64,000 nt of DNA from Spirometra erinaceieuropaei (lineage: Eukaryota; Platyhelminthes; Cestoda; Diphyllobothriidea; Diphyllobothriidae): positions 20,483 to 84,482 of the forward strand of contig CACRXP010000168.1 of NCBI GenBank assembly GCA_902702965.1, given 5' to 3'. Under the pieces are notes generated by a model. It did not search any database. It was not told where the DNA came from and saw nothing but the letters and a program-made list of their open reading frames with translations. The stretch's first letter is position 1. Every line of letters begins with the position of its first letter. This document shows, in pieces, positions 9,501 through 19,954 of this stretch. Both the position numbers and the translations under genes were made by a program.

Positions 9501-10945
9501 CACACGGTGCACATAGAGTGTGTACTATAGCTCTAGGCCGGCGGGAAAATCGACCACCTAATCCTACAGCGATGCGCTCGGTCGCCTTTGAAACGTCCTT
9601 TATGTGTGGTAGAACATGCCACATCAGCGATGGTGTTTTCAGCGGGGTCCTCAGAAGACATACACGTAAACATCGGCTTACAAACGACTTTGGATAACCA
9701 TTTGGCTAGATCGCAGTTGGTAGCCAGACCCCGTATTAAAGGTGGCGGGGGGGGTGTTTACTGGGACTATTTTGTGGGGTTCCATAGTCACATCTGACCC
9801 ATTTGGCTTCCGTTTTACGTCTGAGGTTAGGATTAGGGTGCCGGTTAATGGTTTCCCATTTTCGGGTTAGGGATATGCCTTTAAACTTAGGTTTTCTGGT
9901 TACGGTTAGGGTTTGAGCGTACGATTAGGTATCAGTATTACGGTTAGGTTTTTCAATTACGGCTATGCCTAAGGGCTACGGTTACCTTAACGATTTCGGT
10001 TAGGGTTTGGGTTGCCGTTAGGGTTAAAGGTTAACGTTTAAGGTTGAGGTTAGGGTCAGGGTTAAGGTTAGGATTAGGGTTAAGGTCGCCGTCCGCTTCC
10101 TCATTCCTGGCTACCAACTGCGATCTTGCCAACCATTCCACATAAACTGATCGCGAATGTATCGGGCCTCACTTTCTTTCTCTCCGGGGTTGCTGTAGTG
10201 AATCTGGGCTACTTCTGTGTGCTCTCTCACGCAGCATCTTTTGCAAACTACCAAGTGGTTGTTGTAAAAACTGCGAAGTTGCATGGTGTTTCTTGTCCTT
10301 CTGTAAAACTTAGTTTCTTTATTGCCGTCTGGCTTTGCTTGGCGAGCACACCAAGGAATGGCAGCTGCTGCTCCTGCTTTTCTTCCCTCGTAAATTATAT
10401 ATTAGGCGAGACTGATTGAAGCAGATGATGGAAATACTGCGGCATATTCCTCCTGACGACAATGTACGTGTCGTCAAGGTAACGAGGCTAAATAGCCGGC
10501 TCATGTTGGCCTAATACAGTCTTTTCTGTCTATTTCAGGACCAGTTCTACTACTTAGCCGGAGATCGGAAACCCATTGCGTTCCTTTTGTCTACTCTAAA
10601 GATTCTCCCGCAGAGATGAGGTTGGTTTTTCGGCAAAATTTATGAAGCCGGCTCTGACCTTCAACGTATGCCTCCTTCAACTTGTTTGTGAAATAGTTCG
10701 TACGCCACATTTGACGCGACGAATTTGAATAACGAAGTTGCATCGAAAGAGACCATGACTTCGACCGTTTGAATCCTCCGACCTCGAGGATCTGCGAGGG
10801 ACTGTGAATCAGGTCGGAATGAGTCAGCCTCCGAGGAACTTCGGTACATCGAGCATCTTCATTTTACCAAATTATAGATGGAGCTGCCTCTAGGAGCAAA
10901 GACTCGCCGCAGTGGGAAATCTGATTCGGGGAAAATTCAGACAAA
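9500..10945 (-). pseudogene. Penelope-like element reverse transcriptase (broken, interrupted by MITE)
   Basis: Reading from about 10945 downward: an 'LRRVFAPRGSSIYNLVK' block near the RT N-terminus, then RT motif A as 'VEVMVSFDATSLF', a decayed motif B ('RNAMGF'), and the catalytic box RYLDD at 10470-10484 (both aspartates kept). There follow 'EEKQEQQLPFLGVLAKPDG' and the thumb-like 'TKFYRRTRNTMQLRSFYNN'. The frame resumes beyond the MITE with 'GYPKSFVSRCLRV' and 'WHVLPHIKDVSKATERIAVG', the linker that precedes the GIY-YIG domain in PLEs. An in-frame stop lies at 10395-10397, with frameshifts between motifs A and C. PLE proteins copy their RNA at chromosomal DNA ends; this one is inactive. 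Confidence 0.85.
9704..10130. mobile_element. MITE with GG-starting TIRs and 8-bp target duplication, copy 1
   Basis: The 427-bp element begins with 'ggctagatcgcagttggtag' and ends with its inverted complement (one mismatch). It is flanked by 8-bp duplications (9696-9703 aaccattt, 10131-10138 aaccattc). The interior is a degenerate run of TTAGGG/TTAGGTT-like units (about 9826-10085). It interrupts PLE coding sequence; removing the element and one duplication restores the reading frame, which confirms the ends. TIRs starting GG with 8-bp duplications fit Merlin-type mobilisation, but the TIR differs from the Merlin copy at 28289; hAT is also possible. Confidence 0.9.
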
Positions 10946-11829
10946 CAAACTGATGTTTACGACGATCGATTACTACGGTTTGCCAAGACTAAAACATAAT
11001 TTAAAAATGAATTCGGAGACGATAGCATGCAGTCCACTAATTGGTTGTCCTTTACGCTGTCCATACAAATTTGCTACTTCATGCGGCAGCATTCATCCTA
11101 ACTGCTACAACCGTTTGAATGTTTTAAGCTCACCGTGTCTCGGCCAATCGCCTTCCATCGTAATTTGGCCCGTGGTAGACTTCCGAGCGTAGTTTAGCCA
11201 GTCGGCTGGCCGAAAGCGCAGACTGAGTTACAGAACGAAAGCTGTGCTCTAGCTCAGTCCTTCCTTTCTCGTTTCCATCAGCTATGTAACCTGACACTAA
11301 CTATTCCTTAAGGAGCTAATGATAACTTCCCTTTCGATAAAACCCTGCATATTAGTTGTGCGTAGGTCTATATCAAGGTCATATCAAACATGCATACAAC
11401 TATATCAGCTCATAGTAAACAGTCGATCACCAATCCTATCATGTCACATTCACAAGAACGATATGTTACATGACAGCTTTGATTGTGACTTACCATTGAA
11501 TGTTTCTTACTCCTGATATATATATACATCATTTCCAGCTCTTAGTCAAGAAGATATGGCAAGCCTCCTTAAAAACACGAGCGAACTGTGCGATCGCCCA
11601 TTAGCAGCTGCTCAGATAGACTGACAACCGGCAACTAGAAGACACCTTCGACAATAATTTCGAAGTCGAGCCGATGTCAAAGTTCTTCAATATCCATGAA
11701 GGACATATTATTTATGCCCCAAAAACCACCAAGCTGCACATCTCAATTTTCGTATTGTACATATGGTTCTTTTTTAAAACTTTGGCGATTATTTTGCCTT
11801 GGAACTCGGGCTTTTTAACTTAAAACAAA
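10946..11829. other. No feature recognised
   Basis: A 104-codon plus-strand open frame (10878-11192) contains 'YYGLPRLKHNLKM', faintly like the YGLPK motif of PLE reverse transcriptase, but too weak to call. The remainder shows nothing. Confidence 0.4.
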
Positions 11830-12136
11830 CTCATATTGACCCAACTGTAAAAAACTCGGCGCCTCGGTGGGATTCGAATCCACGACAGCAAGGTGGAGGC
11901 TTTAGTACATCCAACGCTCTAACCACTTGAGCTACGAAGCCCCGCCGACCAACGCGAGTTTAATCACATTTGGGTCAAGTTACCCACCCAACCTACTGCA
12001 ACGTCTGGAATCCACCAAATCCGACACAGTAAGTTGACTGCCCAAGCAGAATTTACTAAGTAATTCACCTAGAATCCACCAGCTGACTACCAGGCTCATG
12101 TAATTCATAGATGTTTTGGCAGATCTTAAATAATTC
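11830..12136 (-). mobile_element. SINE1 copy (minus) with full tRNA-like head
   Basis: The minus strand of 11858-11943 has box A 'TAGCTCAAGTGGTTAGAGC' and box B 'GATTCGAATCC'. The linker 'cagttgggtcaatatga' lies at 11830-11848. The body runs to about 12120 and ends in 'aaatctgccaaaaca'-type sequence on the minus strand. Confidence 0.82.
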
Positions 12137-12415
12137 ATATTGACCCAACTGTGAAAAACTCGGCGCCTCGGTTGGGATTCGCAATTTAAGCTCGCGTCGT
12201 CCGGCGGGGTCTCGCAGCTCAAGTGGTGAGAGCGTTGACTGTGCTTAAGCCTTCCCCTTACTGCGTGGGTTCGAATCCCACCGAGGCGTCGGGCTTTTCG
12301 CAGTTAGGTCAATATGAATTATTCAAAATCTGCCAAAATATCACTGTATTCAAAATCTGTCAAAACATCTATGAAGTAAAACAAACTCTCAATTCGCGAT
12401 CTCTTGGCTAAGCAA
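12137..12415 (+). mobile_element. SINE1 copies joined: minus-strand linker then plus-strand head
   Basis: 12137-12180 repeats the linker and box B end of a minus-strand head. From 12204 a plus-strand head follows: box A 'CAGCTCAAGTGGTGAGAGC' and box B 'GGGTTCGAATCCCACC' (12268-12283). Its linker 'agttaggtcaatatgaatta' leads into a duplicated 'tcaaaatctg.caaaa' tail (12324-12366). Head and linker therefore occur both head-to-tail and inverted within 470 bp. Confidence 0.75.
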
Positions 12416-12542
12416 GCACCCAAAACAAATGAAATCAAAGTGCAGTCGAAATGGATGAGTTTGTTTTATGTTTTTTTTCCTGAGTTCAAAGGGAACTGAC
12501 AATACCCAAGGGGCGCTATAATAAACCTATTCTATTCTATAT
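12416..12542 (+). repeat. Retroposon-like 3' tail with (TATTC)n
   Basis: The segment ends in 'aataaacctattctattcta', an AATAAA signal followed by a short TATTC repeat typical of SINE/LINE tails. Whether it belongs to the preceding SINE1 is uncertain. Confidence 0.45.
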
Positions 12543-12639
12543 CTACTCGGGTATGCAGCCGTCCACATCGGTGTTATAACCAACCAGGGCTGGATGAGAT
12601 GACCGACCAGGCATTTTATCTTTGAGTGGCTTTAGCAAA

Positions 12640-13150
12640 TGGCTGGCATCCTGTCGCTTCATAAGAGAGATAACGAGTGAGAACAATACACCTACTTGAT
12701 ACTGGTCACACCGTCGACCCCAAAACTTCCTTCCGAGTACTTTTTCGGGCACGAACAACTCGGACATTGCGTTACCTGGAGGCGGCCTATATACGACGAG
12801 TGAAACCAGATCTTTGTAAACAATTGGAACACGTGGTTAACCTAACATTGCCATGGTAGCCCCTAGCTCCATGATTCCCCCTCTCTCCTCTCATTTTTTT
12901 TGCTCTTTAACGTTCTCCTTTTTTCACTTTCTTCCCCTACGGTGTTTGTGTTGCTAACTTTATCGATTAGCCAGCTTTGCCCAAAACCCTGACCTTGCTG
13001 TTTCTGCATTGATTTTCTGTACGAATTCAAATCTATTGTATTGTTCTCACTCGTTATCTCTCTTATGAAGCGACAGGATGCAGCTGAAGAGCAGTCGCGA
13101 AATTTTTTGGTACCAATAAATCCTGCCGTTCTTGCCTACTTCAGCTTCGT
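12640..13150 (+). pseudogene. PLE fragment: inverted end, GIY-YIG tail, 3' terminal repeat
   Basis: Positions 12686-12859 encode 'LLDTGHTVDPKTSFRVLF' and 'RYLEAAYIRRVKPDLCKQLE', the end of a PLE GIY-YIG endonuclease, closing at a stop after 'LPW'. The 3' repeat at 13037-13085 ('tgttctcactcgttatctct') is present in inverted form at 12645-12690, directly joined to the coding fragment. A possible hammerhead-like block with 'GCGAAA' and an AATAAA follow at 13075-13130. The same C-terminus and 3' repeat occur at 30315-31290. RT is absent. Confidence 0.8.
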
Positions 13151-13440
13151 ACCGGGGGCAAAATGCTTCAAAGGCTGATTTCGCGCTGAACGCAGCGATT
13201 TCTGTGCACTCGGGTTGGGTCTGTATGTACTCTCAATTAATCCGATGATTGTATTCAATTCCTCTTTCCCCATTAAGTAAAAGAAAAGGACTTTTTAAGG
13301 ACCTATGATCAAATCAAATGCAGCTAAGCAGAAGGCGAGTGTGAACTCAGAGCGCTGCAATCATTAGGCCAAGTCCACTGTTGTAGGCGAAGGCTAAAGT
13401 CGCCAGCTTGAGAGGCTTGTTCTATACAGAACCCTGATTT
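13151..13440. other. No feature recognised
   Basis: Nothing recognisable between the PLE end and repeat family F. Confidence 0.5.
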
Positions 13441-14345
13441 GTCCTCTCAGACGACAGGGGCCGCTGGCGAAGCCAGCGCTGGTGATGACTACTGCGTCCA
13501 GTCGTGCCTGAAAGTTACTGAGACAGTGGCGGCCACTGCCTTTGGAGGCTTAAGGGACAAGCTCAGGTGGTGTCCAATTTGTGTGTGTGTATGCCCTCCA
13601 AACGGGCCGCGTGTTAGATGCGCTGGACCAACACGGGAGCCACATCGGATTCTGGCAGGCGCTATCTGTGCGCAATAGCGAATGCCAACATGTAGGGGGT
13701 GCGCTGGCAGCCCCTGTTGTCGACAGCCGTCGAACAACTCGGCTCACTGCCACGCCCTTCATTGTTGTGTGGTAAAATCCTGGTTATTTGTTGTGTGGAC
13801 CGGGGGTGTGGTGGAACGTCAAGGTGAGGATCCGTCCGAGTCATCCACCTGCGGTCTCCCTAGTCTCCGGTCTTCTTGACTCTGTCTTGACACCTGACTC
13901 AGGCGGGGGAGGAGGAGAGAGTATAGGTAGATGCAGCGTAAGTCTACTGGCACTATAAACCCCTGCGCAAGTCACCGTCCCTGCTCCCACTGCTGCTGCT
14001 GCAGCTGTGAGGCACACGGTGGACATAATCGAAACCGATGGTCGAACTGTCGTGTGTGTGTTGCATTTGCTGAGGGTTGGTGTTCAAGTGGCGCATGAGC
14101 TACTGCGATTCTGTGGACGCATGTGTGTTCAAGCTGAGGTCGTTTGAGTGGCTGCAGGTCGGATAGTCTGGAATCGCTCGCTGCGAAGTCGAATGACCTT
14201 GAGGTTTTGAACAAGGACACCAGACCTGGCCATGATGGCCGTCAGCAAAAAACCTACTTCCACTGCATTCCGATTGTCCAAAACAAAGTATGCTGCATTT
14301 CTGCAAAAGAGCGCGCTAGAACTGTAATGCATTTGGAGTAGTCAA
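13441..14345. repeat. Repeat family F, long composite copy
   Basis: The core 13770-14055 ('aaaatcctggttatttgttg', 'catccacctgcggtctcc', 'cttgactctgtcttgacacc', 'acacggtggacat') matches copies at 9300, 29780, 44625 and 51480. The downstream part 14045-14250 ('gttggtgttcaagtggc', 'cgctgcgaagtcgaatgacc', 'ccatgatggccgtcagcaa') recurs at 53835-54080. The upstream part 13455-13580 resembles 53740-53830. Several overlapping short open frames occur on both strands, none with a domain. Confidence 0.75.
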
Positions 14346-14814
14346 CACCCTTAACGAGAGGGCCACGATCTACCGTAACACCAGAATCAACCTACGGCGC
14401 TTTTTGAAGAGTCCAGTTCATCAGGCAGTTGCAGAGAACTGTTGGCAAAAAGCAACCCTGATGGGACATCGAAACTTCACTCTGCTCAATACTCACGCGG
14501 ACTTGTGTCCACGTTCGGTGACAGCATGCTTCAAATCGGGTGGCGAGTGTTAAGGCGGCATCCAGAATTGCAGGAAGTCAAAGTGGATAACAGTGTCGAG
14601 GGCAAAGTTACAGCCCAAAACCGGACGGAGGGAGCGGTGGCTGTTGCTACCTGGATGCTTATAAAGATTAATATAAGGAATAAAAGCAACTGGGAAACGT
14701 AGCTGACGGTGATTTTGTTCGATTAAATGTACGTATGCCAATCCTGATGTCCGATTGGCGAGATATCCTCTGACCACAGGAAGATCACCTCAAGACACTG
14801 TGGCAGTCTGCGCC
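14346..14814. other. No feature recognised
   Basis: An 86-codon open frame (14442-14702) without recognisable features lies here. Confidence 0.45.
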
Positions 14815-15112
14815 TCCTTACTCCCCGCCGTTTTGTCATGTCAACCTTCTGTCCGCCCCATGCTCCCTTTCGCCTCACTACTGGGACCGCGCGAGGCTTG
14901 TCGCTGGCCCCGCGTGTTCTCCAAGCCAATCAACGCCGCCCCCTCTCTGATTGGCTTGCAGACAGTGAGACAGAGCGAAAGGCACACACACACGCGCTGG
15001 GGACTAATAACGTCAACGGCAGGCACAGGAGAGCCAACATGCCTGTGGAAACAGCTGGCGCCAACCGCCTGCGATCCTCTTGTACAGTCTTACGGATCAG
15101 TAAATAGCAACG
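14815..15112 (+). repeat. Repeat family D copy
   Basis: It matches 32745-33045 and, inverted, 38195-38480: 'cttctgtccgcc', 'cgcgtgttctccaagccaatc', 'ctctgattggct', a 'cgaaaggcacacacacacgcgc' block and 'gaaacagctggcgccaaccg'. Confidence 0.7.
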
Positions 15113-15432
15113 ATAGTGTGTAGGATCCCCCAACCAACTTGAGCCAGCCTGTAGACTGTGTGATACGTTGAATGGCTGCAGAGGGGATTTATGGATGTGG
15201 CAACACACTGGACGGAGAGCAAGGCGACACAGAAAATAGATAAATTTCTACCGAAAATCTTATCATGCGCCGTCATTTGGCAAAGAAAGTGAGCATGATA
15301 ATGAAGGAATAAACGAAAGGCAATTTTCAAAAAATTACTGACTTTGGATAGAGCGCCGCTAATAAATTTACGTTTGGTCAGGAAATGAAGGGAATTCCAA
15401 ACAATGGGAACGGCGGATAATAAATGGCGTTC
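15113..15432. other. No feature recognised
   Basis: No repeat or coding signal seen. Confidence 0.5.
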
Positions 15433-15488
15433 GGAGGAGGAGGAAGAAGAAGAAGAAGAAGAAGAAGAAGAAGAAGAAGAAGAAGAAA
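15433..15488. repeat. (GAA)n microsatellite
   Basis: GAG then GAA units, immediately before the GAT array. Confidence 0.97.
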
Positions 15489-15692
<204 letters not shown>

Positions 15693-15960
15693 GGATCACT
15701 GGAACAAGAATTTCACTGGCCTGACGTTTCGGATTCTCACTCTAACCCATCGTCAGAGACTGTTGCAGATGAAGGGGTGTTCACGGTCACGTTGTGTTTT
15801 AGGGCATACTTTTGCAGTTCCCATCTACTTGGGGTTCTACACCCTATCGTTACCCAGTAACTTTCACCAACCCAGTCCGTCTTCCCTGAATTCTGACTTG
15901 GGAAATCTGCGTGATGTCCAGCATTACAACTTCTGTTGCTTGATTTCCGGGGAGATTAAC
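15693..15960 (-). mobile_element. PLE terminal-repeat fragment with hammerhead-like motif
   Basis: It begins 'gatcactggaacaag' and contains the same block as the PLE ends at 47161 and 48532. The microsatellites lie at its outer end, as at 47105-47157. No RT or GIY-YIG is attached; the remaining sequence to about 15960 is unassigned. Confidence 0.65.
15716..15760 (-). ncRNA. Hammerhead-ribozyme-like core
   Basis: On the minus strand: CTGACGA, then a stem 'GGGTT...AATCC', then GAAAC, GTC and AGG. The bases TCT just before CTGACGA can pair with AGG after GTC as helix I. An extra U between CTGACGA and helix II departs from the usual core, and helix III would be only a 2-bp AC/GU. PLE terminal repeats are known to carry such minimal hammerheads. 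Activity is untested. Confidence 0.55.
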
Positions 15961-16480
15961 AAACTTCGACATTACTGTCACAAGCTCCTTGGTTTTGCCT
16001 TCAGCATATGAGCTTCTTTAACACTACGAAAAATTGCCCCGAGCTAAACAATTCAGGAACGGTGGTTTCCTCTCGCTGTGTCCAGCACACCCAGTTCGAC
16101 TTCCTAGTCATTTTGCTCTAGACTGGAGTCGTAGGGGGGGGGGGGGGCTTATAGGGCGCAAGTATACGTATAGGTTCTATTTTCTACAGTGGCCGGTCTC
16201 CAACTTAGCCGGCGCTTCGGAATTTCCACTTGACATCGCACCCTAGTAGCATGAAATCCACTGAATTGGAAATGCAGAAGCTCCTAGTCACTGGGATTTT
16301 ACACTCGCACGAACGTGTAATAGATTCTAGTGTTTAGTAGTCTGCTGCGTCCTAAAAGGCCAAAAGAGGCACGACAACCCCGAACTACCGTTTTTGTCTT
16401 CAACTTTAATTTTGCCCTAAGTGAGCGGCTGACTTTCAAACACACGCGAGAAACTTGCAGTATGTGACTGTTCCCCAACA
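15961..16480. other. No feature recognised; poly-G run
   Basis: Non-coding sequence with a 12-G run at 16136-16147. Confidence 0.5.
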
Positions 16481-16660
16481 GGCGGAGCCTGGGAATATAC
16501 AGGCGATGGGGTCAAGTAGTTGTATGCAAGAGAATAAATATTGGGAATGCGCGGTTGTACTTTGGTTGGTTGAGAAATAGTTGCCCTAACGCCCATCCTC
16601 CAACCCTAACCCTTATCCCTAACCACAACCTATGCAACTGCGTACCAGCTATAGCAATCA
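16481..16660. repeat. Family C fragment with TAACCC-like repeats
   Basis: 'gtcaagtagttgtatgcaa' and 'attgggaatgcgcg' match 25270-25320. They are followed by 'ccctaacccttatccctaac'-type units (16580-16630). Confidence 0.7.
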
Positions 16661-17100
16661 AGTCCTCGAGCGAAGAGCATTAAAGATTATGATGCAAGCG
16701 AATTATCATCAAGTCAAGAACGGCCCTTTGCTGCAGTTTTTTATTTGATTGATTCATATACAAATAAAAAAAATGCCTAAACCTCACTGCCTCCTAACAC
16801 CCCGTCCCTTATTCCTTCTGCCCTGTTCTCACAGCGCACTTGTGGGAAAAGACGGACTGTAATCCATTCCTTTTTCCTCTCACATTATTTGCTTGTGCTC
16901 CGTTCCCATATGAATGCACTTGCCCGCCGGAAATTTGTCGAGGCACGCGTTTGCCCGCTAACTAGTCTTCTGAATCTTCCCATGAGAATTTTCGCGACTC
17001 GAGAACCACATCTTTGGATTTACTGTTTTTTTTAACGTCGCAGGGAAAATTTCTCAACAGAAGACGTGAATAGCATCCGCAAAGTCAGCAAATGTGACCA
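16661..17100. other. No feature recognised
   Basis: AT-rich sequence without coding signal. Confidence 0.5.
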
Positions 17101-17113
17101 GGTGTTCACCTTT

Positions 17114-17760
17114 TGAGGAGCCTCTCAAGGCCGTCTTTCCGAGAATAGATTTCATGATAGCACAAAAAGAGAACATTTCACTTACTTTTCTTGATGCGCT
17201 CATATGTTGCGAAGATTGCTGTAGTCTATAAACCAACGTATTTAGGAAAGTGACAGGCACAACGCTCATAATGGATCTATACACAAATCACTAAATTAGT
17301 CACCGATGAATTTTCACAAGGAATCACGGCAAAAAAACAGGAAAACAGGGATCCTAGTTATTATGTTCTTTTCAGATACTCATCAGAGCCAGCGGTTAGC
17401 CGTAAGAAATCGTTAAACGACGTTGAACGCAACAAAGAAAACGGAATGGCGGAGCATTCAGTACATAAAGGAGGTCTCCGAAGCCGTGGCTAGATGCCTC
17501 CCGCCACTCAGAGCAGGAGCTGCTCACAGCTTTGACTCAACAATCCGCCGGCAGTTGATGCTGCCAAACGGCCCTATCTCTAAACAGGAGATTCGGCCTT
17601 TGTCTACCGACTTCAGTGCAGCTGTTGGGTGTGCAACTACGATGGGGAAACCGGCCGGTGGCTGAAAACTCGAATGCACGAGCATCGCTTGGCGTGCGAA
17701 GGTTGGACCCAAAGTCGGAGGTGGCAACCCATGCTGCGCAAATATAACACCTCTTAAAAG
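17114..17760 (+). pseudogene. Penelope-like element fragment: RT thumb and GIY-YIG start
   Basis: From 17114 the plus strand gives 'LKAVFPRIDFMIAQKENISL', then 'FLDALICCEDCCSL', a stop, and 'TNVFRKVTGTTLIMDLYTNH'. This parallels the PLE at 47620-47770 residue by residue. After a gap, 17440-17580 gives 'IQYIKEVSEAVARCLPPL' and 'STIRRQLMLPNGPISKQE'. Then, in another frame (about 17597-17700), comes the GIY-YIG-like 'FVYRLQCSCWVCNYDGETGR' and 'LKTRMHEHRLACE'. The G-E-T-G-R and R...HEH motifs of this nuclease are visible. RT motifs A-C are missing and at least one stop and frameshifts occur. Confidence 0.82.
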
Positions 17761-17957
17761 TTGAGGCCGTAGGCCGAGGTGTTGATCATACAGCAAGGAA
17801 GATGCAAGAAGTCTGTATTTCCACCGACGGCTCTGTTAACCGCCACCTTTATTTGCCCTCCCTCTATCTCGTTTTACGAACCTTCTAGACGGCGCGGGAC
17901 CGTCAATTATCTGCGCGGTCGACGAGGGCGGGGCTGGTACAAGTCAGGGTGAAATGC
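17761..17957 (+). mobile_element. PLE 3' region / terminal repeat, unit 1
   Basis: 17850-17957 ('tttgccctccct', 'acgaacct', 'gacggcgcggg', 'ggggctggtacaagtca') recurs at 18532-18656. It follows the GIY-YIG part, so it is probably the element's 3' non-coding end. Confidence 0.6.
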
Positions 17958-18530
17958 TGGTTTCCAAACCGCAAGCCGTTTATTTTCGGGTACGGAAAAC
18001 CATACATTTCTCTACGGTATTAAGAGGAGACCATATGGGGTTTCTAAAATTAAGCAGTGAATTTGAGCAATAGTGTTAACTTTACAAGCCACATCGGTAA
18101 ATGCAGAGACGTGACGATTTATGAACGGTCATTTCACGGTATTTAAAAGTCCTACAATTAGAAACTTTTTAAAAACCGAATTATGTCCCTCCTTCGAGCA
18201 TGAAATTGGAAGAAGACGTAAGTTTCTACCGAATGAGCAAAAGAATGAATATTTTTATTTATGTGTTCAATGAAATATAACTGGGCTTCTAGGGGCATCG
18301 AAAATCAATGAGAAAAATTCAGGCTATATAAGTAACCATTTTTACAGAGTGTAGTTTTTGCATGCCGCCGGAAGTAGGTTTATTCGAAAGCCGGCATCAC
18401 GAGGTAACTGCACTATTATATAATTGTGCTGCATGATGATTGGTTTAACAATCCTACTTAATTAATCTTTTTGAAACGAAGACGTATTTCGGAATTTCGG
18501 TTGACATTTCATGAGTTAGTCAACCTACTG
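17958..18530. mobile_element. Palindromic TA element, right half (subfamily B)
   Basis: It matches 39303-39877 and 62510-62978 ('gcgtacggaaaacca', 'gaatgaatatttttat'). It ends '..gttgacatttcatgagttag..cctactg' followed by TA at 18531-18532. The left arm is missing. The TA plus 'tttgcc' that follows equals the uninterrupted 'tatttgcc' in unit 1 (17849-17856), so the element entered a second copy of that unit. Confidence 0.78.
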
Positions 18531-18531
18531 T

Positions 18532-18660
18532 ATTTGCCTTCCCCTATCCGTTTTTACGAACCTATTTGACGGCGCGGGGCAATCGGGACCGTCAACTATC
18601 ACCGCAGTCGACGAGAGGGGAGGGGGAGGGGCTGGTACAAGTCACGGTGAAATGCGAATC
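18532..18660 (+). repeat. PLE 3' region, unit 2
   Basis: Second copy of the 17850-17957 block, with a small insertion in the GC-rich centre. Confidence 0.65.
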
Positions 18661-19489
18661 GGATTCAGCCACTCAAGCGCCACTGGTGGGCTACGCATCA
18701 AACAAAGTGCGCCACATAATGGGGGCTGTGCTCACGACCTTCTGGTCTGTGAAGATGGGTAGGCGAAATAACTGCTCGAAATGTCTGACCAGTGAACCTC
18801 TCTCGCGAGCGCCTCTTCTCCTTTTGACGTGTCACCTAAAAATCAGACTTGCCCTACTATTGATTAGGATTTCTGCCCGAGCTCTTAGAGAATGGCTTAA
18901 CTTTGCGAAACGCCTTATGCAAAGCCGACATGAAAAATCAAAACCCGCGCGACGCCAATTTTTGCGGACGCCCTTGGTAACATCTCGGATGCCGTTAGCC
19001 GCCCTACCATGATACCACCACTTGTGTAAAGTGACAACGGCAAGACAGTTCCGGCTTAATCGAAAAGCCCACAAAAATTCCTTACGAATCGTAGTGTGAT
19101 TGCGGGCAAGAGGGAGCTTCACTGAAAAGACAAGAAGATCACCTCGAACGCGAATATCAGAACAAGTATCGGTGTCGCAATGGGGGCGATTGACACTTTT
19201 TGTCATGTCGTGGCTCATTCGACGGGACTCGGTCACACATTCCGCTTAGAGGAAGCCAAAATCCTCACAACGGGAGCCGTGTGATTCACAGACAATGAGT
19301 CATGGTTCTCTGCGGCCAGCGCCGCCGGGGAAGCGCTTAGGCGAGCTCTGTTCTCTCTGGCAGTGCCCGTGGGACGAACGGCTTAGTCATTACTTTGCTA
19401 AAAATCAACCCTAGTAGTCAAATCGCGGCGATTAAGGCCTCCGATGCGGACGGCTAAATCATTATTGCATCAAACACGAGTAGCCGTGG
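18661..19489. other. No gene recognised
   Basis: Two overlapping open frames on opposite strands (18566-19012 plus, 148 codons; 18832-19236 minus, 134 codons) are the longest here. Neither shows a domain or motif I recognise. Confidence 0.4.
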
Positions 19490-19885
19490 TGACTGTCGAA
19501 ACCACGTGTTGACGCTTTGCCCCCCCCCCCCCCCCCCCCCCCCCCCACAACGGCTCGTCCGGGAGTTGCGTTAAAGCAACACGGGGACCACATCCTGGGT
19601 GTGCTGACACTTCTAACCGTGGGTTCACGCCGCGCCAACCCCGGGCTCAGTTCGGTAAGGAGGGAAAATTGAGGCAGATGCAGCGCAAGCCTGCCATCAC
19701 TGTATACTAGTTTACGCACATGTCACCGTCCTTGAGGTCACCCTGCTGTGGGGCACATGGTTGATGTCGTCGAGAACAACGATCGAACTGTCGTGGAGAC
19801 AATCAAACGTCTTTTTAGAGTTGCTTGACCGCCTAGGCATTCACTCCCTGCAGTTTGTTGCCGTCACTGATTATGGACTGATGAA
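19490..19885. repeat. Repeat family F-like copy with long poly-C
   Basis: 'gatgcagcgcaag', 'cacatgtcaccgtcc' and 'gaacgatcgaactgtcg'-like pieces match family F. A run of 27 C at 19520-19546 breaks the segment. Confidence 0.6.
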
Positions 19886-19913
19886 CTAATCCAAAGAGCC
19901 AACCGTCGATCTA

Positions 19914-19954
19914 CCCTCCTCCTCCTCCTCCTCCTCCTCCTCCTCCTCCTCCTC
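19914..19954. repeat. (CCT)n microsatellite
   Basis: About 13 uninterrupted CCT units. Confidence 0.97.

Noticed and set aside
10878..11192. Plus-strand frame with YYGLPRLKHNLKM resembling the YGLPK motif of PLE reverse transcriptase
   Set aside because: The match is short and no further RT motif follows; the supported PLE here lies on the minus strand.
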